41,845 nucleotides of DNA from Lachnospiraceae bacterium (lineage in GTDB: Bacteria; Bacillota; Clostridia; Lachnospirales; Lachnospiraceae), in assembly GCA_017623295.1 (NCBI GenBank), contig JAGAPK010000024.1, positions 1-41,845 on the forward strand. The letters run 5' to 3'. The notes beneath the pieces were generated by a model, which did no database searches, had not been told where the DNA came from, and was given only the letters and a program-made list of their open reading frames with translations. Shown here in pieces: positions 8,126 to 16,336 of the stretch. Every line of letters begins with the position of its first letter. Position 1 is the stretch's first letter. The position numbers and the translations under genes are program-made.

Positions 8126-9073
8126 CTAATGAGTATTTCTACTCCTTTTCTGTACGTTTATCTGTTTTACCTGTTTCTCAGGTTTCGCAAGTGTCACCTT
8201 CGGCACTGCTTTTACATAATAATAATATTCATCATCTTCAAACTGTACATTTTCTGTCCTGCTGTAATCCACATGAAATACAAAAAATTGTAGCACTAAC
8301 GTTATTAAAAACGAAACAATCGTTCCTAAAATAGCGCTGAGTAAAGACACATTCGTATCAAACATCAAATCTCCAATGAGAAGCACCATGATGTTGACAA
8401 GTGCTCCCGCTACCATTGCAATTGTCCACGCATAATCGATACTCATTCTTCGAATCAGATATACAAGTATCAGTGTAACCGCAAAAGCAACAATGGTTAC
8501 TATCATCTCTTTATTATTTAAAATTCCATCGATAATGATTTTGAATTTGGTAGCCGTTTCCTCATCTGCCATTCCACTGAGTAAGGTAGCATTTTCGCCT
8601 ACATAATGAATCATATAGTAAGCAATTACACCACAAGCAACTGAAACTGCAGATGCCGGTGTTCCGATAAGTCCCATAGCAATCGGAATCACATACGGTA
8701 TTTTAAGAAGAAAACAGACCGGAGTCAGTATTACCACTACCGTATCTTTTGGTGAAAACCGGAAATACAGTAAAAACATAAGCAAGAATGCGGCTCCGGC
8801 AACAATCGCACATTCCAGACTAAATGCATACATATGCAGTAACGCGAAGAGTGCTGCCATAATCACAATGAAATTCATCGGCATAAAAGAGCACATCAAA
8901 GCAACAATCAAAACAACCGTTATTTTATTGATTCCTTCCATATAACCAAGATTGGAATTTATCAGCAACAAAGCAATAAATGCTAATAAAAATTTCAACA
9001 AAGGGGTTATATAAGCCTCATATTTACTGTAAATCAGTTTCATATACTGTTTCGCAACAAGTAACGTAGTCAT
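8126..9073 (-). CDS. Polytopic membrane protein of unknown function
   Basis: 315-residue integral membrane protein with about nine hydrophobic segments spread over residues 20-270, for instance LLKFLLAFIALLLINSN and SLLSAILGTIVSFLITLVLQFFVFHVDY. The cytoplasmic-looking C-terminal 55 residues contain ENVQFEDDEYYYYVKAVPKV, which I recall as recurring in clostridial hypothetical proteins, and then a basic tail. I recognise no enzymatic motif. The start is the ATG preceded by GAGGA at 6 bases; a TTG upstream is less likely. It lies directly before cdaA and after a smaller membrane protein, so a role connected with c-di-AMP or the envelope is possible but is inference from position only. Confidence 0.75.
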   Translation of the reverse strand: MTTLLVAKQYMKLIYSKYEAYITPLLKFLLAFIALLLINSNLGYMEGINKITVVLIVALMCSFMPMNFIVIMAALFALLHMYAFSLECAIVAGAAFLLMFLLYFRFSPKDTVVVILTPVCFLLKIPYVIPIAMGLIGTPASAVSVACGVIAYYMIHYVGENATLLSGMADEETATKFKIIIDGILNNKEMIVTIVAFAVTLILVYLIRRMSIDYAWTIAMVAGALVNIMVLLIGDLMFDTNVSLLSAILGTIVSFLITLVLQFFVFHVDYSRTENVQFEDDEYYYYVKAVPKVTLAKPEKQVKQINVQKRSRNTH

Positions 9074-9099
9074 AGTTCTTCCTCTCAAAATGTATGGTA

Positions 9100-9489
9100 T
9101 TACTTATTACTGTACATATTAGATAATTTTTTCAAATTCATATAATACAGTTTCAGACTTTTACGAGCCTTGCTATAACGGTAGGCATATACAATATAAG
9201 ATATCACTGCATAAGCACCTACAAAGCCTGCGTATAGTAGCAGGATGTTCTTGCCAAACTCTAATAAGTCCATTTTGTAAACATCCATCATGAAAATTTC
9301 AAAATCATAAAAAATATACATGGCAAAAACCACTACAAATGCAATCGTTGCACTTATAATGGATTTTAACACTTGCCATCCTATATAATCGCTTCGGAAA
9401 TAATTTCCAATCGCAATATTCTTCTTCCCATCGTTGGCTTCGTAAGATGCCAACTTAGTCATCAGAATGACGCGTTCTTCATTTAACAT
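9100..9489 (-). CDS. Small membrane protein with two transmembrane helices, unknown function
   Basis: 129-residue protein: a polar N terminus (MLNEERVILMTKLASYEANDGKKNIAIGNYFRSDYIGW), two hydrophobic segments at about residues 45-65 (IISATIAFVVVFAMYIFY) and 82-105 (ILLLYAGFVGAYAVISYIVYAY), and a basic C-terminal helix. No known family is recognised. The start ATG has GGGAG 10 bases upstream; a TTG seven codons earlier is the alternative. It sits between the YvyF-like gene and the polytopic protein, with 26 bases between the two membrane genes, suggesting they act together. Confidence 0.72.
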   Translation of the reverse strand: MLNEERVILMTKLASYEANDGKKNIAIGNYFRSDYIGWQVLKSIISATIAFVVVFAMYIFYDFEIFMMDVYKMDLLEFGKNILLLYAGFVGAYAVISYIVYAYRYSKARKSLKLYYMNLKKLSNMYSNK

Positions 9490-9511
9490 AGGGTTAATTC
9501 TCCCAACCAAC

Positions 9512-9919
9512 TTAATTCAAATAGCGCATTTTCGGATTCTCTCTTGGATCCTTCTTCGGCTGCGGCTTTGGTTTCTCCGGCATCTTAATGCTGTCATTCA
9601 GTCTATGTGCCATCGAATTCTTACATTTATCGCAGAAACGTCCGCAACGAATTGGTGCTTCGCAGTTTTCACAATACAAAACAATTCCGGAACCTTCTGC
9701 AAGTTCAAGACGTTCATCACGAAGCCACTGCTGAATCTGGCTTGTTGAAACATCACATGCTTCTGCTACCTGCGGAATTGTTGCATGATGATTTTCCATA
9801 ATATATGATTTTACTTCCTGGAATTTTCTCTCCATTTCTTCTCTACACTGCATACAAATCGGCGGTCCAGATACGTAGTTAAAAATCTTTCCGCATTTTC
9901 TACAATTTCGTACATTCAT
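9512..9919 (-). CDS. yvyF: YvyF-like zinc-ribbon/helix-turn-helix protein (flagellar operon protein family)
   Basis: 135-residue protein with two zinc-ribbon-like cysteine sets flanking a MerR-like helix-turn-helix. The N-terminal set is CRKCGKIF...PICMQC. The HTH is ATIPQVAEACDVSTSQIQQWLRDERL at about residues 45-70. The second set is CENC...CGRFCDKC. A proline/lysine-rich tail follows. This layout fits the YvyF family, found in Bacillus beside comF and the flagellar flgM operon. Here it directly follows comFC, but the neighbouring flagellar genes are a separate unit 3 kb upstream. GGGAGG precedes the chosen ATG; an upstream start would overlap that SD. Confidence 0.85.
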   Translation of the reverse strand: MNVRNCRKCGKIFNYVSGPPICMQCREEMERKFQEVKSYIMENHHATIPQVAEACDVSTSQIQQWLRDERLELAEGSGIVLYCENCEAPIRCGRFCDKCKNSMAHRLNDSIKMPEKPKPQPKKDPRENPKMRYLN

Positions 9920-9934
9920 AGCGTTTCCTCCCAA

Positions 9935-10663
9935 TTACATGCCATTTCCTATTGCAAGTGTTGCAAAGTAAATATGCTTAATTCCTGCTTTTCGCAATTC
10001 TTTTGCTATCGCATCAATTGTACTTCCTGTTGTATAGATATCATCAATAATTACAATCGTACTTAATTTTACATCATTATGACAGATTTTGAAAGCCTTT
10101 TTCAAATTATTTTGCCTTTCCTGGGCAGATAAATCCTTCATAGGTGCAGTTTTTCGCACTCTTTTCACTAAATTTTTCTCTACAGGAATTCCCAATCGTC
10201 TGCCAAGTTCATCTGCAAGCACTTCTGCCTGATTATATCCTCGGATTCTTTTCTTAGAATCATGAATCGGAACCGGTATCAATGCATCCGGCTTTAATGC
10301 CAAAATTCTTTTGCCAAGAATACATGCCATTCGTTCCCCATAATAAGCAGCGTATTCCTGTCTGCCCCGATATTTAAACCGATAAATCGAACCGGCAACA
10401 CTTGGATAAGAAAAAAGTGCCATCCCCCTGTCATACATATGCTCTTTTATCGCACAGTCATGACAGAAAACCGCTCTTTTATCCTTTAGTTCTTTTCCGC
10501 ATTTCTGGCAAAAGGGAGCTTTGTTATATACAATTTTCTTTTTACATTCCTCACAGGTGAGGTTTCCAAAAGGCTTGACCGCCTTATCACAGACAGGGCA
10601 TCTTCTTGGATAGATGAAATCCAGAATCAGCCCCCAGAAATCTTTGAAGTGATTTTTTCTCAT
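9935..10663 (-). CDS. comFC: ComF family protein (phosphoribosyltransferase-like competence protein)
   Basis: 242-residue protein of the ComFC/GntX family, needed for DNA uptake in competent Firmicutes. The N-terminal half has paired zinc-type motifs CPVC...CEEC and CQKCG...CHDC (residues about 22-70). The C-terminal PRTase domain has IPVPIHDSKKRIRGYNQAEVLA and the PRPP loop VIIDDIYTTGST. The start ATG overlaps the recD2 stop by 4 bases (ATGA). Whether this organism is naturally competent cannot be told here; the helicase partner comFA is not adjacent, recD2 occupying that place. Confidence 0.93.
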   Translation of the reverse strand: MRKNHFKDFWGLILDFIYPRRCPVCDKAVKPFGNLTCEECKKKIVYNKAPFCQKCGKELKDKRAVFCHDCAIKEHMYDRGMALFSYPSVAGSIYRFKYRGRQEYAAYYGERMACILGKRILALKPDALIPVPIHDSKKRIRGYNQAEVLADELGRRLGIPVEKNLVKRVRKTAPMKDLSAQERQNNLKKAFKICHNDVKLSTIVIIDDIYTTGSTIDAIAKELRKAGIKHIYFATLAIGNGM

Positions 10664-12915
10664 TCTTGTATTATTTCCTTTATTCGTTCTGACAGACCGG
10701 TAAATCGTCTGTTCTGATAATTATTATCTACCATTTCCTGCAAAGTAACACTACTTCCCAAAATCGTAACACAGTTTCTTGCTCTTGTGACGCCGGTATA
10801 CAGAAGATTCCGGTTAAACAGCATTCGCGGCCCGGAAAGCAGCGGCATAATGACTGCCGGGTACTCGCTTCCCTGTGACTTGTGTATCGTTATGGCATAT
10901 GCCAGTTCAATTTCATCCAGCTGGGCAAAAGGATAAGTTACCCGTCTGTGTTCATCAAACTCTACTACAACGGTGCGCGTATACTCATTGATTTCCTGAA
11001 TAACACCAATGTCGCCATTAAAAACACCTAATCCTTTATCTATCGGAATTCCATATTTACTTACAACTTCCCATTCCATCTGATAATTATTTTTAATCTG
11101 CATTACTTTATCTTTTTCCCGCAAAAGGGTGCTGCCGCTTACATATTCTTTCTTCTTATCTGACGGTGGGTTTAAGTATTTCTGCAAAATGCCGTTCAAC
11201 GTTTCCACACCAAGCATTCCTTTTCGCATCGGTGTCAGCACCTGAATATCATAAGGTTGTGCTCCGACATAAGGCGGCAATTTCTCCAGAATCAGCTGAA
11301 TCATATGTTTATAAATAACATTCACATCACTTCGCTCCAGAAAAAAGAAGTCCTTGCTTTTATTATCTAACACAATATCTTCTCCCGCATGGATTCGATG
11401 TGCATTCAGAATAATATCACTCTCCGTTGCCTGACGGAAAATTTTCTCTAACATTACAACCGGAAAACGTTCGCTTCGAATCAAATCCTGTAAAACCTGA
11501 CCCGGTCCTACGGATGGAAGCTGGTTCACATCTCCTACTAATATTAAACGGGTACCGATGGAAACCGCCTTCAAAAGTGCTTGAAACAGAAAAATATCTA
11601 CCATTGACATTTCGTCTATGATAATAACATCTGCTTCCAGTGGATTTGCTTCATTTCGTTCAAAACGTGCTGATTTACTTTCCTGCGCTGCCACGCCATT
11701 TAATTCTAACAAACGATGAATTGTTTTAGCTTCATATCCTGTCGTTTCCGTCATTCTTTTGGCTGCTCGTCCGGTTGGTGCTGCCAGAAAAATATCCATT
11801 TCTTCAGACAAAAAATATCGTATCATCATGTTGATAGTGGTCGTTTTTCCTGTACCCGGGCCACCGGATAATATCAGAATACCATTTTGAATACTTTCCA
11901 AAACCGCTTTTCGCTGCAAATCATCCAGTTCGATTTCTAACTCTTTTTCAAGTACTTCTATTTTCTGCATGATTTTTTTCTCCTGTGAAGGCAAAAAATC
12001 CTCTTCCACAGAAACATTCAAATCATGAAGCATTTTAGCGCAATTTAATTCTGCATAATAATATGTCATAGCATATACTTTGCGCTCGGTTTCTTCTCCA
12101 GCCGGCATCTTAATCACGACTTTTTTATCCATTGCAAGATTCTGCAGTTGCGGTTCCATAACAGAAGGTTCTAATTCCAACAGTTCGCCCGCTTTTTTCA
12201 ACAAAATGCTATCTGTCAGATAGCAATGTCCTTCAGCCCCCGCCTGCATCAAAGTATATAAAATGCCGCTTCGGATACGATAATCCGAGTCTGTATGAAT
12301 TCCAATTTTGGATGCAATTTCATCTGCGATACGAAAGCCGATTCCGTCAATATCTTCTGCAAGTTGATACGGATTTTCTTTCATAATGCCATACAAATTC
12401 ATACCATAGGCTTCATAAATACGAATTGCCAATGTATTCGAAATTCCGTATTTTTGTAAAAATGTCATGGCATCTCTGGCATCTTTTTTCTCATAAACCT
12501 GTATCGCAATCTCTCTTGCTTTACGCTCACTGATACCTTTAATTTCCGCCAGGCGCTCCGGTTCTTCTTCAATAATGCGGAAGGTATCATTGCCGAATTT
12601 TTTTACAATTCTTGCCGCCAATGCTTCTCCGACACCTTTGATTGCACCGGAACCAAGATATCTTTCCATGCTGACCGCATCATCCGGTGCTACAATATGA
12701 TAACGTTCAATTTTGAATTGTTCGCCATATACCGGATGGGATGTATAATTTCCTTCTGCTTCTATTGTTTCTCCCTGGTCTAATGTTTTCAGCGTACCCA
12801 CACAGGTTATTTCTTCGCCATCCGAAACAAGGTTAAAAACGGCATATCCATTTTCGGTATTACGATATATGATATGTTCAATATATCCCTTGATTTTTTC
12901 TAAACTATTCTCCAT
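10660..12915 (-). CDS. recD2: ATP-dependent RecD2-type DNA helicase
   Basis: 751-residue SF1B 5'-3' helicase of the RecD2 group, which works without RecBC in DNA repair and fork maintenance. The N-terminal extension typical of RecD2 carries an OB-like segment and helix-hairpin-helix repeats (GSGAIKGVGEALAARIVKKF, LAEIKGISERKAREIA). Helicase motifs: Walker A GGPGTGKTTTINM (about residue 352), Walker B DVIIIDEMSMVD, QLPSVGPGQVLQD, and C-terminal AITIHKSQGSEYP and LYTGVTRARN. Length fits the family. It begins the block that runs through comFC to glmM. The ATG has only a modest SD. Confidence 0.95.
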   Translation of the reverse strand: MENSLEKIKGYIEHIIYRNTENGYAVFNLVSDGEEITCVGTLKTLDQGETIEAEGNYTSHPVYGEQFKIERYHIVAPDDAVSMERYLGSGAIKGVGEALAARIVKKFGNDTFRIIEEEPERLAEIKGISERKAREIAIQVYEKKDARDAMTFLQKYGISNTLAIRIYEAYGMNLYGIMKENPYQLAEDIDGIGFRIADEIASKIGIHTDSDYRIRSGILYTLMQAGAEGHCYLTDSILLKKAGELLELEPSVMEPQLQNLAMDKKVVIKMPAGEETERKVYAMTYYYAELNCAKMLHDLNVSVEEDFLPSQEKKIMQKIEVLEKELEIELDDLQRKAVLESIQNGILILSGGPGTGKTTTINMMIRYFLSEEMDIFLAAPTGRAAKRMTETTGYEAKTIHRLLELNGVAAQESKSARFERNEANPLEADVIIIDEMSMVDIFLFQALLKAVSIGTRLILVGDVNQLPSVGPGQVLQDLIRSERFPVVMLEKIFRQATESDIILNAHRIHAGEDIVLDNKSKDFFFLERSDVNVIYKHMIQLILEKLPPYVGAQPYDIQVLTPMRKGMLGVETLNGILQKYLNPPSDKKKEYVSGSTLLREKDKVMQIKNNYQMEWEVVSKYGIPIDKGLGVFNGDIGVIQEINEYTRTVVVEFDEHRRVTYPFAQLDEIELAYAITIHKSQGSEYPAVIMPLLSGPRMLFNRNLLYTGVTRARNCVTILGSSVTLQEMVDNNYQNRRFTGLSERIKEIIQE

Positions 12916-12947
12916 ATGCTTTTTCCGTTAAATAATATTAATTATGC

Positions 12948-12977
12948 AAATAGGCTGCCGAAAACAGCAGCCTATTT
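12948..12977 (-). terminator. Terminator of the mbl-flagellar unit
   Basis: AAATAGGCTGC and GCAGCCTATTT form an 11-bp stem around 7 bases, in the 87-base gap after the rod-binding protein gene. The minus-strand T-run is short (TTTGCAT), so termination strength is uncertain. Confidence 0.7.
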
Positions 12978-13002
12978 TATCGCAATTATGTAACTTTACA
13001 AA

Positions 13003-13368
13003 TTAATCCAAATTATAATTTCTCTTCATCTGTGTGTATAACATCTGCGCAAGAGAATTATCACCAGAGCTTTCATCCGTCATCTGCGCAGCAAGATCTT
13101 GAACTACCGTATCTTGAAAACAATTTACCATGTTCTGAGCATAGCCTTCGTCTTCATCTTCATCGCTGAATATTTTGGTTGTTTTCTGCATTTCTTTGAA
13201 CACCTGCTCCCAAAGATAGGCTTCAAATTCTTTGCAGGCCTCTAATAATTCATCTTCTTCTACTTCAGAAGTAGCAGCCTTATTCAACTGGCTCTCTAAT
13301 TCTTTTGTTTTATCTGTATTGGTATCCACCAGATAATTTGTATAACTTGAAATTCCTGCAATATCCAT
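13003..13368 (-). CDS. Rod-binding protein (FlgJ N-terminal domain only)
   Basis: 121-residue protein homologous to the N-terminal rod-capping domain of FlgJ. The recognisable core is LLEACKEFEAYLWEQVFKEMQKTTKI at about residues 41-66, plus AQNMVNCFQDTVVQDLAAQMTD and a C-terminal SLAQMLYTQMKRNY helix. It lacks the muramidase domain of gamma-proteobacterial FlgJ, as is normal in clostridia. Its place right after two basal-body rod/hook genes supports a role in assembling the flagellar rod. GGGGAGGAATAACCT precedes the ATG. Confidence 0.88.
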   Translation of the reverse strand: MDIAGISSYTNYLVDTNTDKTKELESQLNKAATSEVEEDELLEACKEFEAYLWEQVFKEMQKTTKIFSDEDEDEGYAQNMVNCFQDTVVQDLAAQMTDESSGDNSLAQMLYTQMKRNYNLD

Positions 13369-13415
13369 AGGTTATTCCTCCCCAGAAAAGTTACAAAGTA
13401 AATTTTCTGTTTCTA

Positions 13416-14234
13416 TTAACGTTTCAGATTGTTAGCAGTTTCCATCATGGAATCAGATGTTGTGATTGCTTTGGAGTTCATCTCATAAGCACGCTGTGCT
13501 ACAATCAGGTTAACCATTTCATCTGCTACGGAAACATTGGAACCTTCCAAATATCCCTGAATAACTCTACTCTTCTGAACATTTGCATTTGTATCCTCAT
13601 TAAGAGCACGTCCACTGGCATCTGTTGCAGAAAGAAGAGTGTCACCATGTCTTGCCAGACCACCTGCATTATTAAACTGGTATACACCAATTTTAATACC
13701 AATAGACTGTGGATTGTTGCTTTCGTCCGGATAACAAATTTCGCCATCAGCAGTAATAGTTAATCTATTTGCAACATATGTACGTGACAAGGAAATCGGT
13801 CTTCCTGCTGAGTTAAGTACCGGAAGTCCATCTTGATTTGTTAACGTCATTCCACCGTTACTACCGATTGCCCAAGTGAAATCACCATTTCTTGTGTAGT
13901 ATGTTTCGCCGTCTTCGCCTCTTACTGCAAAGAAACCATCGCCTTCAATTGCAAATGCTGTATCACTTGCTGACTCCAATAAGCTACCCTGTGAATAAAT
14001 ATTATTGATGGAAGATGTTCTTACACCAAGACCTACCTGTGAAGTAGTTGGCTTCGGATCTCCATTTGCTGTTGTTGTCTGTGTCTGTAATGTTTGGTAA
14101 AGCAAAGACTTAAATTCTGCCTTCTGTGCCTTATATCCTGCTGAGTTAACGTTTGCAAGGTTATTTGCGATTGTATCTACATTTGTCTGCTGAGCATTCA
14201 TACCTGTTGCTGCTGACCATAAACTTCTAACCAT
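13416..14234 (-). CDS. flhP: Flagellar basal-body rod protein, FlgG/FlhP family
   Basis: 272-residue rod/hook family protein. The N-terminal helix MVRSLWSAATGMNAQQTNVDTIANNLANVNSAGYKAQKAEFKSLLY is the flagellar rod signature, with TIANNLAN as the core. The central beta domain holds FAIEGDGFFAVRGEDGETYYTRNGDF. The C-terminal helix EGSNVSVADEMVNLIVAQRAYEMNSKAITTSDSMMETANNLKR packs with the N terminus in the rod. By position after mbl and another rod protein it corresponds to flhP of Bacillus subtilis (mbl-flhO-flhP). It could equally be called flgG; the distal-rod role is inferred from the family. Confidence 0.92.
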   Translation of the reverse strand: MVRSLWSAATGMNAQQTNVDTIANNLANVNSAGYKAQKAEFKSLLYQTLQTQTTTANGDPKPTTSQVGLGVRTSSINNIYSQGSLLESASDTAFAIEGDGFFAVRGEDGETYYTRNGDFTWAIGSNGGMTLTNQDGLPVLNSAGRPISLSRTYVANRLTITADGEICYPDESNNPQSIGIKIGVYQFNNAGGLARHGDTLLSATDASGRALNEDTNANVQKSRVIQGYLEGSNVSVADEMVNLIVAQRAYEMNSKAITTSDSMMETANNLKR

Positions 14235-14267
14235 TTATCTGTTCCATCCTTTCCCCATATATTGCTA

Positions 14268-15044
14268 TTATACTCTACCTGTCTGATTTACTGCATTTTC
14301 TAATGTACTGTCATAAGTAGTAATCAGCTTCTGATTTGCTTCATACTGTCTCTGAATGGTAATCATGTTTACCATCTCTGTAACAACGGAAATATTAGCC
14401 ATTTCCAAATAACCGGAACGGATTTCTGTTTCTGCATCCGTTTCTTCCGCACCTTCTACTGCCTGGAAATAGTTCTCTCCATATCTTTCAAGATAATTAT
14501 AATCTTCAAAATCTGTTATTTTAAGGGTTCCGACATTAGCACCTGCCTGATAAATATTTCCGGCTGTATCAATGCTTACCGTTTCTGCTGTATTCAGTTT
14601 AATTCTTTTTCCTCTTCCACCTAATACATAATCGCCATCCTGTGTTACGAGGTAGCCCTTTGAATCCATAGTGAAGTTACCATCTCTGGTATACATAGTC
14701 GATGTTTCACCGGCTTTGTTAGTATATTCAATTGTGAAGAAACCATTTCCTGCGATTGCTAAATCAAGAACATTTCCTGTTTCCTTCAATCCACCCTCGG
14801 AATAATCAACATAGTTCTCGCCAATTTTTACACCAAGTGTCATATTACCAATCTTCTGTGGAAGATTTCCGGCTTCTGATGTGTCTTTAATCTTATATGC
14901 CAAAACATCATCAAAAGACTGGCTGGTGGCTCCTTCTTTCTTAAAACCAACTGTATTGGCATTTGCCAGATTGTTGGTCATAATGTCCATCCTATTCTGC
15001 TCATTCAGCATGCCTGTATAGGCGGTGTATAAACCTTTAAGCAT
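14268..15044 (-). CDS. flhO: Flagellar hook-basal body protein, FlgF/FlhO family
   Basis: 258-residue rod/hook family protein. N-terminal MLKGLYTAYTGMLNEQNRMDIMTNNLANANTVGFKKEGA is the rod signature, with LAIAGNGFFTIEYTNKAGETSTMYTRDGNF in the central domain and the C-terminal helix MANISVVTEMVNMITIQRQYEANQKLITTYDSTLENAVNQTGRV. It lies 36 bases downstream of mbl and 33 before flhP, as in the Bacillus order mbl-flhO-flhP. AAAGGGGAG is the SD. Confidence 0.92.
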   Translation of the reverse strand: MLKGLYTAYTGMLNEQNRMDIMTNNLANANTVGFKKEGATSQSFDDVLAYKIKDTSEAGNLPQKIGNMTLGVKIGENYVDYSEGGLKETGNVLDLAIAGNGFFTIEYTNKAGETSTMYTRDGNFTMDSKGYLVTQDGDYVLGGRGKRIKLNTAETVSIDTAGNIYQAGANVGTLKITDFEDYNYLERYGENYFQAVEGAEETDAETEIRSGYLEMANISVVTEMVNMITIQRQYEANQKLITTYDSTLENAVNQTGRV

Positions 15045-15080
15045 TGTACTCCCCTTTCCCTTATGCGGGCAAAACCTTCT

Positions 15081-16073
15081 TTAGTCTTCTCTGTATCCTG
15101 CTAAGAATTCTACATATTTACCTGTTCCAATTGCTACTGCTGTCATCGGATCTTCTGCAGTCATTGTGTTGATACCTGTTTTAGCTGCAATCAAATCCTC
15201 AAGACCACGCAATAAACTTCCGCCACCTGTCAAGACAATTCCTCTGTCAGCAATATCTGCTGCTAATTCCGGTGGAGTTTTCTCAAGTACGCTGTGAATT
15301 GTTTCTACAATCTGAACGGTTGTTTCATGCAAAGCTTCTTCTGTTTCTTCGGAAGAAACTTTTACTGTTCTCGGAAGACCTGTTACAAGGTTACGTCCTC
15401 TGACATCCATGTAATCTACTTCCGGTCTTTTATAAGCAGAGCCGATTTTAATTTTCAAATCTTCGGCTGTTCTTTCACCAATCAATAAATTGTGTTTCTT
15501 ACGCATATAACGCACGATTGCTTCATCGAAATCGTCACCTGCAATTTTAATAGAAGCACTTACAACAGTACCTCCAAGTGAGATAACTGCGATATCAGAT
15601 GTACCACCACCGATATCTACAATCATATTTCCACATGGTTTGGAAATATCAATACCCGCGCCGATAGCTGCTGCAATCGGTTCTTCTATAATAGATACTT
15701 CTCTGGCACCTGCCTGATAAGTAGCATCTTCTACTGCTTTCTTCTCTACTTCTGTAACACCACTTGGTACACATACTGCAATACGTGGTTTACGGAAAGT
15801 CTTCTTACCAAGTGCTTTCTGGATGAAATATTTCATCATCTTCTCTGTTACCTGATAATCAGAAATAACACCCTGGCGCAATGGTCTAACTGCTACGATG
15901 TTACCCGGTGTTCTACCAAGCATCAATCTTGCATCTTCACCGATTGCTTTAATCTTATTTGTATCCCTGTCAAAAGCCACAACGGATGGCTCCTTTAAAA
16001 CTACACCTTTTCCTCTGATATAAACTAAAATACTTGCTGTTCCCAAGTCGATTCCGATATCTGTATACTGCAT
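15081..16073 (-). CDS. mbl: Rod-shape determining protein, MreB/Mbl family actin homologue
   Basis: 330-residue bacterial actin that guides lateral wall synthesis at the membrane. Motifs: phosphate-1 loop GIDLGTASILVYIRGKG (residues 7-23), connect region IIEEPIAAAIGAG, phosphate-2 DIGGGTSDIAVISLGG, and adenosine loop GIVLTGGGSLLRGLEDLI. Full family length. I use mbl and not mreB because it heads the flhO-flhP flagellar genes, as mbl does in Bacillus; mreCD are absent. An upstream promoter (16183-16210) suggests that mbl and the flagellar genes share transcription. spoIIID, present in Bacillus before mbl, is not seen. Confidence 0.9.
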   Translation of the reverse strand: MQYTDIGIDLGTASILVYIRGKGVVLKEPSVVAFDRDTNKIKAIGEDARLMLGRTPGNIVAVRPLRQGVISDYQVTEKMMKYFIQKALGKKTFRKPRIAVCVPSGVTEVEKKAVEDATYQAGAREVSIIEEPIAAAIGAGIDISKPCGNMIVDIGGGTSDIAVISLGGTVVSASIKIAGDDFDEAIVRYMRKKHNLLIGERTAEDLKIKIGSAYKRPEVDYMDVRGRNLVTGLPRTVKVSSEETEEALHETTVQIVETIHSVLEKTPPELAADIADRGIVLTGGGSLLRGLEDLIAAKTGINTMTAEDPMTAVAIGTGKYVEFLAGYRED

Positions 16074-16182
16074 TTTCTAATGATCCCCTTTCTCCGGTAT
16101 CTATATACATAATTTCCAATTGCACTCAAACTAAACATGCAAATCTGCTAATTGGATAGAATTGCGCACTTTGCTGCATACC

Positions 16183-16210
16183 ATTATAACCTAAAGAAAG
16201 AGTTTTTCAA
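16183..16210 (-). promoter_or_regulatory. Sigma-A promoter of mbl-flhO-flhP
   Basis: Minus strand TTGAAA (16205-16210), 16-base spacer, TATAAT (16183-16188), giving a leader of about 105 bases. A housekeeping, not SigD-like, promoter for flagellar rod genes. Confidence 0.85.
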
Positions 16211-16248
16211 AGAGATTTCACAAATTTTTTTAAATTTTAAGAAATCAG

Positions 16249-16299
16249 AAAAAAAGATGCCAAAAACAGAACGGGTCCATCCGTTCTATTTTCAGCATC
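16249..16299 (-). terminator. uvrBA operon terminator
   Basis: Minus strand: outer stem GATGC...GCATC and A/T pairs enclose an inner stem AGAACGG/CCGTTCT, followed by TTTTTTT. It lies about 40 bases beyond the uvrA stop and before the mbl promoter. Confidence 0.88.
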
Positions 16300-16336
16300 C
16301 ATGCTTATAATTTTATCGGCACAAATTTTTATTTCC

